DNA of 64,000 bases, from positions 1 to 64,000 of the forward strand of contig NZ_JAGGKV010000027.1 of assembly GCF_017874035.1 (NCBI RefSeq), read 5' to 3'. Both the position numbers and the translations under genes were made by a program. The DNA is from Paenibacillus aceris (GTDB lineage: Bacteria > Bacillota > Bacilli > Paenibacillales > NBRC-103111). Within the stretch, counting starts at the first letter, position 1; the number at the start of each line of letters is the position of its first letter. This document shows, one piece after another, positions 8,697-16,265 of the stretch. The notes below the pieces were generated by a model, which was given only the letters and a program-made list of their open reading frames with translations, did no database searches and was not told the DNA's origin.

Positions 8697-9470
8697 ATGG
8701 CTGAGAAAAATGTGGGAAATTCCCCTGACCAGTCGCGACGCAGTTTCTTGAAGTATACCGGGACTGCCATTGGTGGAGCGGTCGTTGGAGGTGTGATTGG
8801 CAGCGCAATTTCGGGCGGATTTACTAAGAAGTCTACGACGCCAACACCATCTCCGTCCGCATCCCCTCAAGTTCAAGCAGGAATGGATTATAACAGAGCT
8901 CCAATGTTTTTCAACCAAGCACAGCTGCAGATGACGGAAGCGGCTGCCGAGCGTATTTTTCCGAAAGATGAGAGCGGTCCAGGGGCTACTGAGTTAGGGG
9001 TTGCCTTTTACATCGATCATCAGTTGGCTAGTCCATGGGGAGTGAATGCTCGCACGTATCGGACAGGACCCTTTGTTAAGGGGGAAGCGACGCAAGGCGA
9101 CTACTTAAGCATTCAGCGCCACGAATTGATTACGATGGGCCTGCAGAGCATGGAGGAAGCGAGCAAATCTAAATATACCAAATCATTTGTAGAGCTGGCC
9201 CCTGAGGAACAGGATGCGATTCTTACATCGATGGAAAAAGGCGAAATTAATGTGGTAAATGGCGTAACAGGGAAAACCTTTTTTAATCAATTCCGTGTGC
9301 TCGTGATGGAAGGCGTGTATTCGGACCCGCTTTACGGAGGGAACAAGGATATGCAGGGCTGGAAGATGCGGAAATACCCGGGCAATCAAATGAGCTATGT
9401 AGCGATCATGGACAAGGATCAATTCGCCGCTATGGAACCGCGAAGCTTGCATGATCATTTTGTTCACTAA
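8697..9470 (+). CDS. Gluconate 2-dehydrogenase subunit 3 family protein with Tat signal
   Basis: A 257-residue exported protein. The twin-arginine signal is SRRSFLKYTG (about residues 12-21) followed by a Gly/Ala-rich hydrophobic stretch. A Ser/Thr/Pro linker comes next, then the small-subunit domain (ITEAAAERIFPKDESGPGATE-like segment near residue 80). ATG at 8697 follows AAGGAGG; an upstream in-frame ATG at 8637 lacks such a site. In this family the small subunit carries the Tat signal and brings the folded flavoprotein across, and the GMC partner follows 33 bases later. Confidence 0.9.
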   Translation: MAEKNVGNSPDQSRRSFLKYTGTAIGGAVVGGVIGSAISGGFTKKSTTPTPSPSASPQVQAGMDYNRAPMFFNQAQLQMTEAAAERIFPKDESGPGATELGVAFYIDHQLASPWGVNARTYRTGPFVKGEATQGDYLSIQRHELITMGLQSMEEASKSKYTKSFVELAPEEQDAILTSMEKGEINVVNGVTGKTFFNQFRVLVMEGVYSDPLYGGNKDMQGWKMRKYPGNQMSYVAIMDKDQFAAMEPRSLHDHFVH

Positions 9471-9503
9471 GGTGAAATCCAATGAGGGAAAGGAAAACAG
9501 TGT

Positions 9504-11225
9504 ATGGCTACTAAAATGCCGAAAGTTCCGGTAGTAATTGTTGGAATGGGATGGGTAGGGGGCATCATCGCCGCCGAGCTGTCTAAGCAAGGAGTAAAGG
9601 TGGTTGGATTGGAGCGCGGGAAACCAAGGGGCACACAGGACTACTATATGGTGCACGACGAGCTGCGCTATGCATCCAGATATGATCTGATGCAGGATCT
9701 TTCCAAGGAAACCGTAACGTTCCGTAATACGGAGAAAGTAGCGGCTGTCCCGATGCGTGAGTACGGCTCTTTTTTGCTCGGTGAGGGGCTTGGCGGATCG
9801 AGTATTCACTGGAACGGACAAACGTACCGATTCCTTCCTTACGATTTTGAAATCTACAGTAAAACGGTTGAGAGGTACGGGAAGCAGAAGATACCGGATG
9901 GCATGACGATCCAGGATTGGGGCATTACATATGATCAATTAGAGCCGTATTTCGACAAGTTTGAAAAGCTGGCAGGCATCTCTGGCGATCCGGATCAGAA
10001 TCCGATGGTGGGCAAGCGTTCCAACCCATTCCCAACGAAGGCAATGGTGAAAACGCCAATCTTGAAGCTGTTCGAGGATGCGACGAAAAAGCTAGGCTAT
10101 CACCCCTATATGATGCCATCGGCGAATCTGTCAGAACAATATACGAATCCGGACGGCATTACCAGGGCGGCGTGTCAGTATTGCGGATATTGTGAACGTT
10201 TTGGCTGTGAGTATGGAGCAAAAGCGGATGCTGTCGTCACTGTGCTCCCTGTTGCTCAGAAGTCGGGCAATTTCGAACTGCGTTCCTACTCCAATGTGAT
10301 CCAAGTTTTAAATGATGGCAAAAAGGCCAGCGGAGTGGTTTATGTCAACACAGTGACCGGCGAACAATTCGAGCAGCCTGCTGATGTGGTCATTATGGCC
10401 AGCTATGTATTCAACAACATAAAGCTCCTGTTGACTTCCAAATTGGGTAAACCTTATGATCCAGCCTCCGGTAAAGGAGTAATCGGTAAAAATTACTGCT
10501 ACCAAACGAACGGCGGCTCGGCAACCGGATTTTTTGATGACAAAGAGTTCAATTTGTTTGCCGGTGCAGGATCGCTTGGCATGGAGATTCCCGATTTCAA
10601 TGGAGATAATTTTGACCACAGTAGTCTTAATTTCCTTCATGGAGCCGGTATTCGGATTTCACAAACCGGACAACGGCCGATTGCTACCAACTCAGTTCCC
10701 AAAGGTACACCTGCGTGGGGGAAAGATTTCAAACAGAAATCGCTTAAATACGCGAACAGTGTCTTAGCCGTATCCCCTCAAGGCTCAAGCTTACCGTGGA
10801 AGCATCATTATGTAGACTTGGACCCAACCTATAAAGATGCGTATGGACTCCCATTGCCGCGGATTACGTTTGATTTCGAAGAGCAGGACCGGCAGATGAT
10901 TAAATTCGTGAGCGGGAAGGCGGCTGAGATTATGAAGGAAATGAATCCGACCTCCATTGGCTCATCCGATCAGTTGGGGCCTTACAATATCGTGCCGTAT
11001 CAATCGACGCATAATACCGGCGGTGTTATTATGGGCGCAGATCCTTCTACTTCCGCTGTAAATTCATATTTACAAATGTGGGACGCCGAGAATGTGTTCG
11101 TTGTCGGAGCGTCGGCGTTTGCTCATAACAGTGGCTACAACCCGACAGGTACGGTTGGAGCGTTAGCCTATAGGGCCGCTGAAGGGGTCTCGAAGTATTT
11201 GAAACAAGGCGGTATGGTCGTTTAA
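9504..11225 (+). CDS. GMC-family FAD oxidoreductase (gluconate 2-dehydrogenase large-subunit type)
   Basis: A 573-residue flavoprotein. The N-terminal dinucleotide fold is VVIVGMGWVGG (10-20) with the acidic end of the second strand at LERG. The FAD loop is GGSSIHWNGQTYR. A Cys-rich patch (ACQYCGYCERFGCEYG) lies near residue 220. The C-terminal GMC block includes THNTGG and HNSGYNPTGTVGALAYRA. It has no signal of its own, consistent with piggy-back Tat export with the upstream subunit. The likely reaction is oxidation of a sugar, sugar acid or polyol; the substrate is unknown. Confidence 0.9.
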   Translation: MATKMPKVPVVIVGMGWVGGIIAAELSKQGVKVVGLERGKPRGTQDYYMVHDELRYASRYDLMQDLSKETVTFRNTEKVAAVPMREYGSFLLGEGLGGSSIHWNGQTYRFLPYDFEIYSKTVERYGKQKIPDGMTIQDWGITYDQLEPYFDKFEKLAGISGDPDQNPMVGKRSNPFPTKAMVKTPILKLFEDATKKLGYHPYMMPSANLSEQYTNPDGITRAACQYCGYCERFGCEYGAKADAVVTVLPVAQKSGNFELRSYSNVIQVLNDGKKASGVVYVNTVTGEQFEQPADVVIMASYVFNNIKLLLTSKLGKPYDPASGKGVIGKNYCYQTNGGSATGFFDDKEFNLFAGAGSLGMEIPDFNGDNFDHSSLNFLHGAGIRISQTGQRPIATNSVPKGTPAWGKDFKQKSLKYANSVLAVSPQGSSLPWKHHYVDLDPTYKDAYGLPLPRITFDFEEQDRQMIKFVSGKAAEIMKEMNPTSIGSSDQLGPYNIVPYQSTHNTGGVIMGADPSTSAVNSYLQMWDAENVFVVGASAFAHNSGYNPTGTVGALAYRAAEGVSKYLKQGGMVV

Positions 11226-11264
11226 ACAAGCTGCCGAGATGACCCTATAGATCGGAGGGATCAC

Positions 11265-11996
11265 ATGGGGCAAGAAGATTTAATTTTGCATCTCACTGAG
11301 GTTCGCAAGCGGTTGATTATTGTTTTTGTCTGGTTTGTGGTTATGCTTTGCGCGGGGCTGTATGTTTCAAGTGACATCTTGCTATATTTGAAATCGCAGC
11401 CCATGATCGGTGAAATTAAGTGGAATGTGTTTTCGTTTACAGACGGGCTGATGATCTATATGAAGTGCGCTTTCCTCTTTGCTTTATTGTTTACGGTGCC
11501 GGTGCTGCTCTACCAACTGTGGGCGTTTGTCCGGCCAGGCCTTACAGAAGCGGAGTCAAGAAGCGCCCTTCCTTACATTCCCGTGGCTTTTGCGCTGTTC
11601 ATTATCGGGGTAGCGTTCAGCTATTGGGTCGTTTTCCCCATGATGGTTCGCTTTATGATGCGAATGAATCAAACGATTGGCGCGGTGGAAACCTATGGGA
11701 TTGATCGGTACTTTGGGTTTCTTTTTCAAATTGTATTTCCGATGGCGATTGCGTTTGAGCTGCCTGTGATTCTTTTGTTCTTAACCAAAATAGGACTGCT
11801 GACACCAGAACGCTTGAAAACGTCCAGGAAGTACGCATATATCGCGTTAACGATAACAGGATCTTGCATTTCGCCCCCGGATATGGTTTCGCATCTATCG
11901 GTGACGGTTCCTTTGCTACTGTTGTTTGAGATCAGCGCTTTAGTTTCCAACTGGCAATGGCGAGCAATGAGGCAGAGCAGCCCGACCAATAGCTAA
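11265..11996 (+). CDS. tatC: Sec-independent translocase subunit TatC
   Basis: A 243-residue membrane protein with six predicted helices. The N-terminal HLTEVRKRLI is the TatC signature. Further conserved parts are FRPGLTEAE-like (VRPGLTEAESRSALPYIP), the Glu in AFELPVILLFL, and SCISPPDMVSHLSVTVPLLLLFE. It lies 39 bases after the GMC gene with a GGAGG site and next to tatA, giving a Tat pair apparently devoted to this dehydrogenase. Confidence 0.96.
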   Translation: MGQEDLILHLTEVRKRLIIVFVWFVVMLCAGLYVSSDILLYLKSQPMIGEIKWNVFSFTDGLMIYMKCAFLFALLFTVPVLLYQLWAFVRPGLTEAESRSALPYIPVAFALFIIGVAFSYWVVFPMMVRFMMRMNQTIGAVETYGIDRYFGFLFQIVFPMAIAFELPVILLFLTKIGLLTPERLKTSRKYAYIALTITGSCISPPDMVSHLSVTVPLLLLFEISALVSNWQWRAMRQSSPTNS

Positions 11997-12012
11997 GATC
12001 AATAGCTAAGAT
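11987..12012 (+). repeat. 13-bp tandem duplication across the tatC stop codon
   Basis: CAATAGCTAAGAT occurs twice head-to-tail (11987-11999 and 12000-12012). The first copy contains the tatC stop TAA (11994-11996). It looks like a recent slippage event with no effect on the protein end. Confidence 0.85.
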
Positions 12013-12042
12013 CACATAAGTTTGTATAAAAGGAGAATGCTC

Positions 12043-12240
12043 ATGTTTAACAATATTGGTGTATCAGGCTTAATCTTAATTTTGGCGATTGCTTTAATCG
12101 TCTTCGGGCCATCCAAGCTTCCGCAGCTAGGCCGAGCGTTTGGAGATACCTTGCGCGAGTTCCGCAACTCTACGCGCAGTATCATTGATGAAGGCGATCG
12201 TGAGCAATTGATTGAGAATGAGGGCAAGAAGCCGTTTTAG
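12043..12240 (+). CDS. tatA: Sec-independent translocase subunit TatA
   Basis: A 65-residue protein. One N-terminal transmembrane helix is followed by the FGP motif (21-23) and an amphipathic helix (KLPQLGRAFGDTLREFR), as in TatA/TatE. ATG at 12043 follows AGGAGA at normal spacing; the in-frame TTG at 12022 lies upstream of this site and is rejected. It completes the operon of subunit 3, GMC dehydrogenase, TatC and TatA. Confidence 0.94.
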   Translation: MFNNIGVSGLILILAIALIVFGPSKLPQLGRAFGDTLREFRNSTRSIIDEGDREQLIENEGKKPF

Positions 12241-12285
12241 AAGCGCGAACCTTTGAACTGGGTAGGGAAAAGAGCCTTTTGTGGG

Positions 12286-12320
12286 CAAAAAGAGCCTTTA
12301 AAAGGCTCTTTTTTTATTTT
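12286..12320 (+). terminator. Terminator of the GMC/Tat operon
   Basis: AAAGAGCCTTT (12289-12299) pairs with AAAGGCTCTTT (12301-12311) with an almost closed loop, followed by TTTTATTTTTTT. It lies 46 bases after tatA. Confidence 0.88.
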
Positions 12321-12404
12321 TTTGACTGTAACCATTATGTAACCGGGCAGATGGTATATTTTAACTATAGCAGCATATAGGACTTTATACGTATATTCGG
12401 GAGT

Positions 12405-12644
12405 ATGCGGGAGGCGCATTACGGGATGTGGGACTTTCACATGAGAACGATTCATCGGGATTGTGAGCTTGAAAACGCCATGTTGTTTGGCGAATATGTG
12501 ATGGTCTTGAGAGACGGAAAAATGAAGGGTGGTGGACTTGTGGAGGCGTACGACGAAAACGAGGTTGTTGTGGGCAGCCAACGCTTTTCTCGCAGTATAT
12601 TCATATTTGTCGTTACTCTGCCTCCGCAGTGCCCAATGATGTGA
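12405..12644 (+). CDS. Hypothetical small protein, uncertain
   Basis: A 79-residue open frame. The central part (MLFGEYVMVLRDGKMKGGGL, then VEAYDENEVVVG) reads like a small beta-barrel module and has coding-like codon use. The tail becomes less convincing near 12600, where repeat-like DNA begins. The first ATG is only one base from GGGAG; an internal ATG at 12444 is possible. No family is recognised. It could be a decayed or repeat-truncated gene. Confidence 0.35.
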   Translation: MREAHYGMWDFHMRTIHRDCELENAMLFGEYVMVLRDGKMKGGGLVEAYDENEVVVGSQRFSRSIFIFVVTLPPQCPMM

Positions 12645-12935
12645 ACCCCGGCCCTCCCAGATGCCCCTTTTGTCAGACGACCAGACTCAGTCCTCGCAGG
12701 CAGGTAGGGGAACTACAGGGCGCTATTCTGCCAAAAACAGCCCTTTGGGCGAAGGAGAGGGAACTGGGGTCTGCTATTTCGCCGTTCTGGACCAATATTT
12801 GGACGGATGAGGTGAAATAAAGCTCTGACGTTCCCCTCCATTTCCCGAAATCCAGCTTCTCGCCTAAATAAGAGAATGAGGTTCCCTTAAATTGGGTGGG
12901 TCTCACGATGTGTTTGCCGTCCAGTAGTCAATTGC
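12640..12935. repeat. Non-coding interspersed repeat region, copy 1
   Basis: About 300 bases without a credible gene. GGGAAC-type words recur. GGAACTACAGGGC (12709-12721) is repeated exactly at 16051-16063. Short open frames cross it on both strands but lack ribosome sites and family features. It looks like a degenerate intergenic repeat family rather than coding DNA. Confidence 0.6.
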
Positions 12936-12940
12936 GTATA

Positions 12941-12979
12941 AAAAACCTCGACATTCCGAGATGGATTGTCGAGGTTTTG
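12941..12979. terminator. Terminator of the minus-strand membrane gene
   Basis: AAAACCTCGAC (12942-12952) pairs with GTCGAGGTTTT (12968-12978). Read on the minus strand it ends in a T run just after the stop of the gene at 12993. Confidence 0.85.
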
Positions 12980-12992
12980 TTTGTTTATGTGA

Positions 12993-13400
12993 TTAAACCG
13001 GCATATCCTTCTTGTTCGCCTGTTTTACAGATGTGCTTCCAAGCTGCCTGAATAAGTTAATCGTAAAGAGGATGACGCCAATAACGACGAGCAAGGAACT
13101 CACAATGACGAGAGGGAGCATGGCTGAATTGCCGGAAATAAGCTCGATTGCGAGTCCGCCCTGCATAAGAGGTAAGCCAATGTTATGCAGCCAGAAGTGA
13201 AGTTTTGCAAGACGCGTTTCTGCTGCATGCGGATAGAAGTGATAGATGAGACCGAAGATCGCCATGGATACCCAACCCAGCAAATTCAAGTGCGCATGGA
13301 CCGAGGCGAGTCTAAAATCTTGAATGATGCCCATCAACATTCCCAGTAGAACACCCAGCGAGATGTAAATCGCAGCAATTTTCAAAAATGTCTTGGCCAT
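12993..13400 (-). CDS. Small membrane protein related to heme-copper oxidase subunit I
   Basis: A 135-residue protein with four hydrophobic segments. The run VHAHLNLLGWVSMAIFGLIY and a later His (LHFWLHNIG) resemble single-module proteins often annotated as cytochrome-c-oxidase-like in Paenibacillus. The His residues could bind heme or metal, but a full oxidase core is absent. A GGAGGG site precedes the start. It is monocistronic with its own terminator. Function is not established. Confidence 0.7.
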   Translation of the reverse strand: MAKTFLKIAAIYISLGVLLGMLMGIIQDFRLASVHAHLNLLGWVSMAIFGLIYHFYPHAAETRLAKLHFWLHNIGLPLMQGGLAIELISGNSAMLPLVIVSSLLVVIGVILFTINLFRQLGSTSVKQANKKDMPV

Positions 13401-13532
13401 TCAGCAAACCCTCCCAAATTTTTACTTCACCCTTATTGTATGTTATATGCAACGAAATACAAGACATTAGGAATCAAATTAGATTAAACATTTTATTAAG
13501 CCAATTGACCAGACTGTGCATGATTTATTGTT

Positions 13533-13557
13533 ATAAAATAAATGAAATTTATTTTAT
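13533..13557. repeat. AT-rich perfect 11-bp palindrome in an AT-rich upstream region
   Basis: ATAAAATAAAT (13533-13543), GAA, ATTTATTTTAT (13547-13557). The following line, 13561-13620, has only 8 G/C in 60 bases. This precedes the small gene at 13648 and may hold its promoter and an operator. Confidence 0.65.
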
Positions 13558-13647
13558 TGTTGCACATATATTTCTGTTAATTATATAATATATTATAATA
13601 ATATAAATTGTAGTAATACAATTGTGATTGCGAAGGGAGAAGTGTTC

Positions 13648-13854
13648 ATGAGCAGCTTGGCATCTTCGATGGAGTTCGATAGAAAAAAAGTAAAAAGTTT
13701 TTCACGTCAACGCCCCTATGACTTTCAGAGAGTTATGGCGAACCGGCAGGAACGAACCGAACACGACGAGTGTGGCGAAACAGCTTTCTATCCCTTATCA
13801 CCAGTAGCTTTGGAGCTTTATTATGCGTTTCATCTAGATTCAGAAATAGGATAA
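13648..13854 (+). CDS. Small orphan protein, unknown
   Basis: A 68-residue, charged, soluble protein. The N-terminal half is basic (FDRKKVKSFSRQRPYDFQR), and the rest is acidic and aromatic, ending FHLDSEIG. ATG at 13648 follows GAAGGGAG at good spacing. No domain is recognised. It stands alone between an AT-rich upstream region and a hairpin (13891-13905) with a T run that probably terminates it. Confidence 0.6.
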   Translation: MSSLASSMEFDRKKVKSFSRQRPYDFQRVMANRQERTEHDECGETAFYPLSPVALELYYAFHLDSEIG

Positions 13855-13890
13855 ATGACTTAAGTGAGCATATTGGATAGGAAGAGGGTC

Positions 13891-13916
13891 TGCCGAAAAT
13901 CGGCGGGCTTTTTATT
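13891..13916 (+). terminator. Probable terminator after the orphan gene
   Basis: GCCGA (13892-13896), AAA, TCGGC (13900-13904), then GGGCTTTTTATTT. The stem is short but GC-rich and followed by a T run. A second small hairpin, CGTCCTAAAAGGACG, lies at 13941-13955 without a T run. Confidence 0.6.
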
Positions 13917-14085
13917 TGCATCTACCTTGACAAACGCGCTCGTCCTAAAAGGACGACGAAGTCGTTTATCCTTGTGTGCCTGCACGTTAGACGCGAATAG
14001 GGGACCCTCTGTCCAGCTTACTTTTTCCAAATGAATAGATTATACTTATCTCAATGTTATAGAACAGTTAAGCGAGGTATGAACC

Positions 14086-15414
14086 ATGAGCGCAGGCCAT
14101 TCAGAGCTTCATACGAAGCATGAGCAAATTACAAAATATATTGAATCATTGCCTGTCGGCACCAAGCTGTCCGTTCGTCAAATCGCTCAGGATTTGGATG
14201 TGAGCGAGGGAACGGCATATCGAGCGATTAAAGAAGCGGAAAATATCGGGCTGGTCAGCACGAAACGCCGGATCGGCACGATTCGCATGGAGAAGAAGGA
14301 AGAGCCCGTCATCGATAAATTAACTTTTGCGGATATTGTGAATGTGGTGGAGGGCGTTGTCCTTGGAGGGGCAACAGGCATACATAAGTCACTGAACAAG
14401 TTCGTGATTGGGGCTATGCAGCTGGAAGCGATGCTGAAATATATTGAAGCGGGCAACTTGCTCATCGTCGGGAATCGTGTGCAAGCCCATATGTGTGCAC
14501 TCAGTCAAGGGGCGGGGGTTCTTATCACCGGTGGCTTCGATACGACGCCTGAAGTCAAGGAGCTGGCAGATGAACTGCAGCTGCCGATTATCGGCAGTTC
14601 CTTCGATACGTTCACGGTAGCAACGATGATCAATCGGGCGATGGAAGACCGGCTGATTAAGAAAAAGATTTTGATTGTCGACGACATCATGCGCAAAGAT
14701 GGTCCAATTTACTCGCTGGCAGGGACTAATACGGTCAGTGAAATGCAGAAGTTAGTAGAGGAAACGATGCATACGCGCTATCCGGTTATTGATGACAATC
14801 AGGTGCCAATTGGAATGATCACGACAAAGGATATCGTTGGCGCGAAGCCTAGACAGCTCATCAGCACGTTAATGACGCCGAATCCCCTTATGATCAACTT
14901 GAAAACATCGGTCGCTTCAGCCGGACACATGATGGTGTGGGAAGGCATTGAGCTGCTGCCTGTCATTGACAACGAGCGAAAGATGATCGGCGTCATAAGC
15001 CGCAAAGACGTTATGAAAGCGATGCAGCATATGCAGCAGCAGCCGCAGAATGCGGAGACGTTTGAGGTGCAGATCTATGCAGGAATCGACGAGCTGCGGG
15101 ATGCGGAGGGTAAGCTGTATTTTAAAGGATCGATTACGCCCCAAATGACGAATTTCGAGGGCTTAGTTTCAGAGGGAGTCTTGACCACGATCATGATTCG
15201 TGCAGCTTATCGTACGGTTCAGGAGCACAAGAAGGGCGATCTCATTCTGGATAGCTCATCGAGTTATTTCCTGATCCCGCTGCAAATGGATGATGTCATT
15301 GAAATTGTGCCGACGATCGTAGAATTGACGCGCAAATTTTGCAAGATTGATATGGAGATTGTGGCGAACGGAGCTAGAATAGCGAGATCTATGATTACTG
15401 CACGTATTCTTTAA
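14086..15414 (+). CDS. ytoI: YtoI-type regulator: HTH, DRTGG, CBS pair and hot-dog domain
   Basis: A 442-residue cytoplasmic protein. A winged helix-turn-helix (SVRQIAQDLDVSEGTAYRAI, about 28-48) is followed by a DRTGG-like domain (about 80-190, with TGGFDTTPEV). Two CBS motifs follow (about 205-310, TRYPVIDDNQVPIGMITTKD and LLPVIDNERKMIGVISRKD), then a thioesterase-like hot-dog domain to the end. This order matches B. subtilis YtoI. CBS pairs usually sense adenine nucleotides; the targets are unknown. It is followed at 30 bases by an SRPBCC gene. Confidence 0.9.
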   Translation: MSAGHSELHTKHEQITKYIESLPVGTKLSVRQIAQDLDVSEGTAYRAIKEAENIGLVSTKRRIGTIRMEKKEEPVIDKLTFADIVNVVEGVVLGGATGIHKSLNKFVIGAMQLEAMLKYIEAGNLLIVGNRVQAHMCALSQGAGVLITGGFDTTPEVKELADELQLPIIGSSFDTFTVATMINRAMEDRLIKKKILIVDDIMRKDGPIYSLAGTNTVSEMQKLVEETMHTRYPVIDDNQVPIGMITTKDIVGAKPRQLISTLMTPNPLMINLKTSVASAGHMMVWEGIELLPVIDNERKMIGVISRKDVMKAMQHMQQQPQNAETFEVQIYAGIDELRDAEGKLYFKGSITPQMTNFEGLVSEGVLTTIMIRAAYRTVQEHKKGDLILDSSSSYFLIPLQMDDVIEIVPTIVELTRKFCKIDMEIVANGARIARSMITARIL

Positions 15415-15443
15415 AAGTCGATAGAGTTCAAGGAGGAATGAAC

Positions 15444-15926
15444 ATGATTGCTTCGATTCACAAAAATGAGAGCGCTTATATCGTTCAGTATGATCGTCCG
15501 CTTAAGCAAACCGTCAGTGAAGTCTGGGCTGCGCTGACCGAAAATGACCGCCTTGAAAAATGGATGACCAATCTCCAAATTGAGGATCTGCGAAAAGGCG
15601 GAAACATCAAATTCGATATGAAGGATGGCTCCGGGACTTTTATCGATATGGAGATAACGGATTACGAACCTCTTTCCGTCCTGGAATTCACATGGGGGAA
15701 AGATCGCGTCCGCTTCGAGGTATCCGCCAAACCCGAAGGTTCTTTGCTCGTTTTAAAAGAGTTCATTGGCGGGTTGACGCCGCATACGCCAAAAGATTTA
15801 GCAGGCTGGCATGTTTGCCTGGATATGATGGCTGCACTGCTTGACGGCCATGCGATAGACTTTCCGATGGACGAATGGAAAAAATGGTACGAGCAGTATG
15901 ATGTTTTGGTTAAACAGGTTGGTTGA
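15444..15926 (+). CDS. SRPBCC (AHSA1/START-like) family protein
   Basis: A 160-residue protein. It has the classic opening of the activator-of-Hsp90-ATPase-like fold: YDRPLKQTVSEVWAALTEND, then WMTNLQIEDLRKGG. The strand LEFTWGKDRVRFEV and the C-terminal helix GWHVCLDMMAALLDG follow. These proteins bind hydrophobic ligands. ATG at 15444 is preferred to 15438, which lies one base from AAGGAGG. It is probably cotranscribed with the ytoI-like gene. Confidence 0.88.
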   Translation: MIASIHKNESAYIVQYDRPLKQTVSEVWAALTENDRLEKWMTNLQIEDLRKGGNIKFDMKDGSGTFIDMEITDYEPLSVLEFTWGKDRVRFEVSAKPEGSLLVLKEFIGGLTPHTPKDLAGWHVCLDMMAALLDGHAIDFPMDEWKKWYEQYDVLVKQVG

Positions 15927-15934
15927 TACGTAAC

Positions 15935-16195
15935 CCGATCGTTGAAGGGAACTTACCATCAGATACCTGACCAGCAGACATCCAACCTTATTGTGAAGGG
16001 AACCCTTGATCCCTTATTTGTGCGAAATCAGCAGTATTCGGGGACTAGATGGAACTACAGGGCCTTATTTGCCCTCGGAGGTTCGAATATCTGTCTAAAT
16101 CGGGGGAATAGGGGACCAGTGTTCCTATTGAGTGGTTCAAAGGCTGTTCCCGCAGGAAATAGGGGATCATAGTTCCCGCAAACGCAAGATTTCGT
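15935..16195. repeat. Non-coding interspersed repeat region, copy 2
   Basis: About 260 bases with no supported gene. GGGAAC, GGGGACC and GTTCC words recur roughly every 40-60 bases. GGAACTACAGGGC (16051-16063) equals 12709-12721, and GAATAGGGGACC (16106-16117) equals 13995-14006. It is probably the same intergenic repeat family as at 12.7 kb. Confidence 0.6.
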
Positions 16196-16207
16196 ATCAC
16201 GTTGCAT

Positions 16208-16257
16208 AAAAAAGGCTGCTCATAGGTCATTTCAGACCCACGAGACAGCCTTTTTAT
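16208..16257. terminator. Bidirectional terminator
   Basis: AAAAAAGGCTG (16208-16218) pairs with CAGCCTTTTT (16247-16256), with an irregular inner stem between. It lies just after the minus-strand aminotransferase stop and can also end transcription of the SRPBCC operon. Confidence 0.85.
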
Positions 16258-16265
16258 CGTTTCGG

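Noticed and set aside
9183-9938. 251-codon minus-strand frame opposite the dehydrogenase genes
   Set aside because: It crosses two well-supported plus-strand genes, has no recognisable domain and no ribosome site was seen.
12629-12906. Short open frames on both strands at 12629-12820 and 12673-12906
   Set aside because: They overlap the repeat-like region, lack good ribosome sites and show no protein family features.
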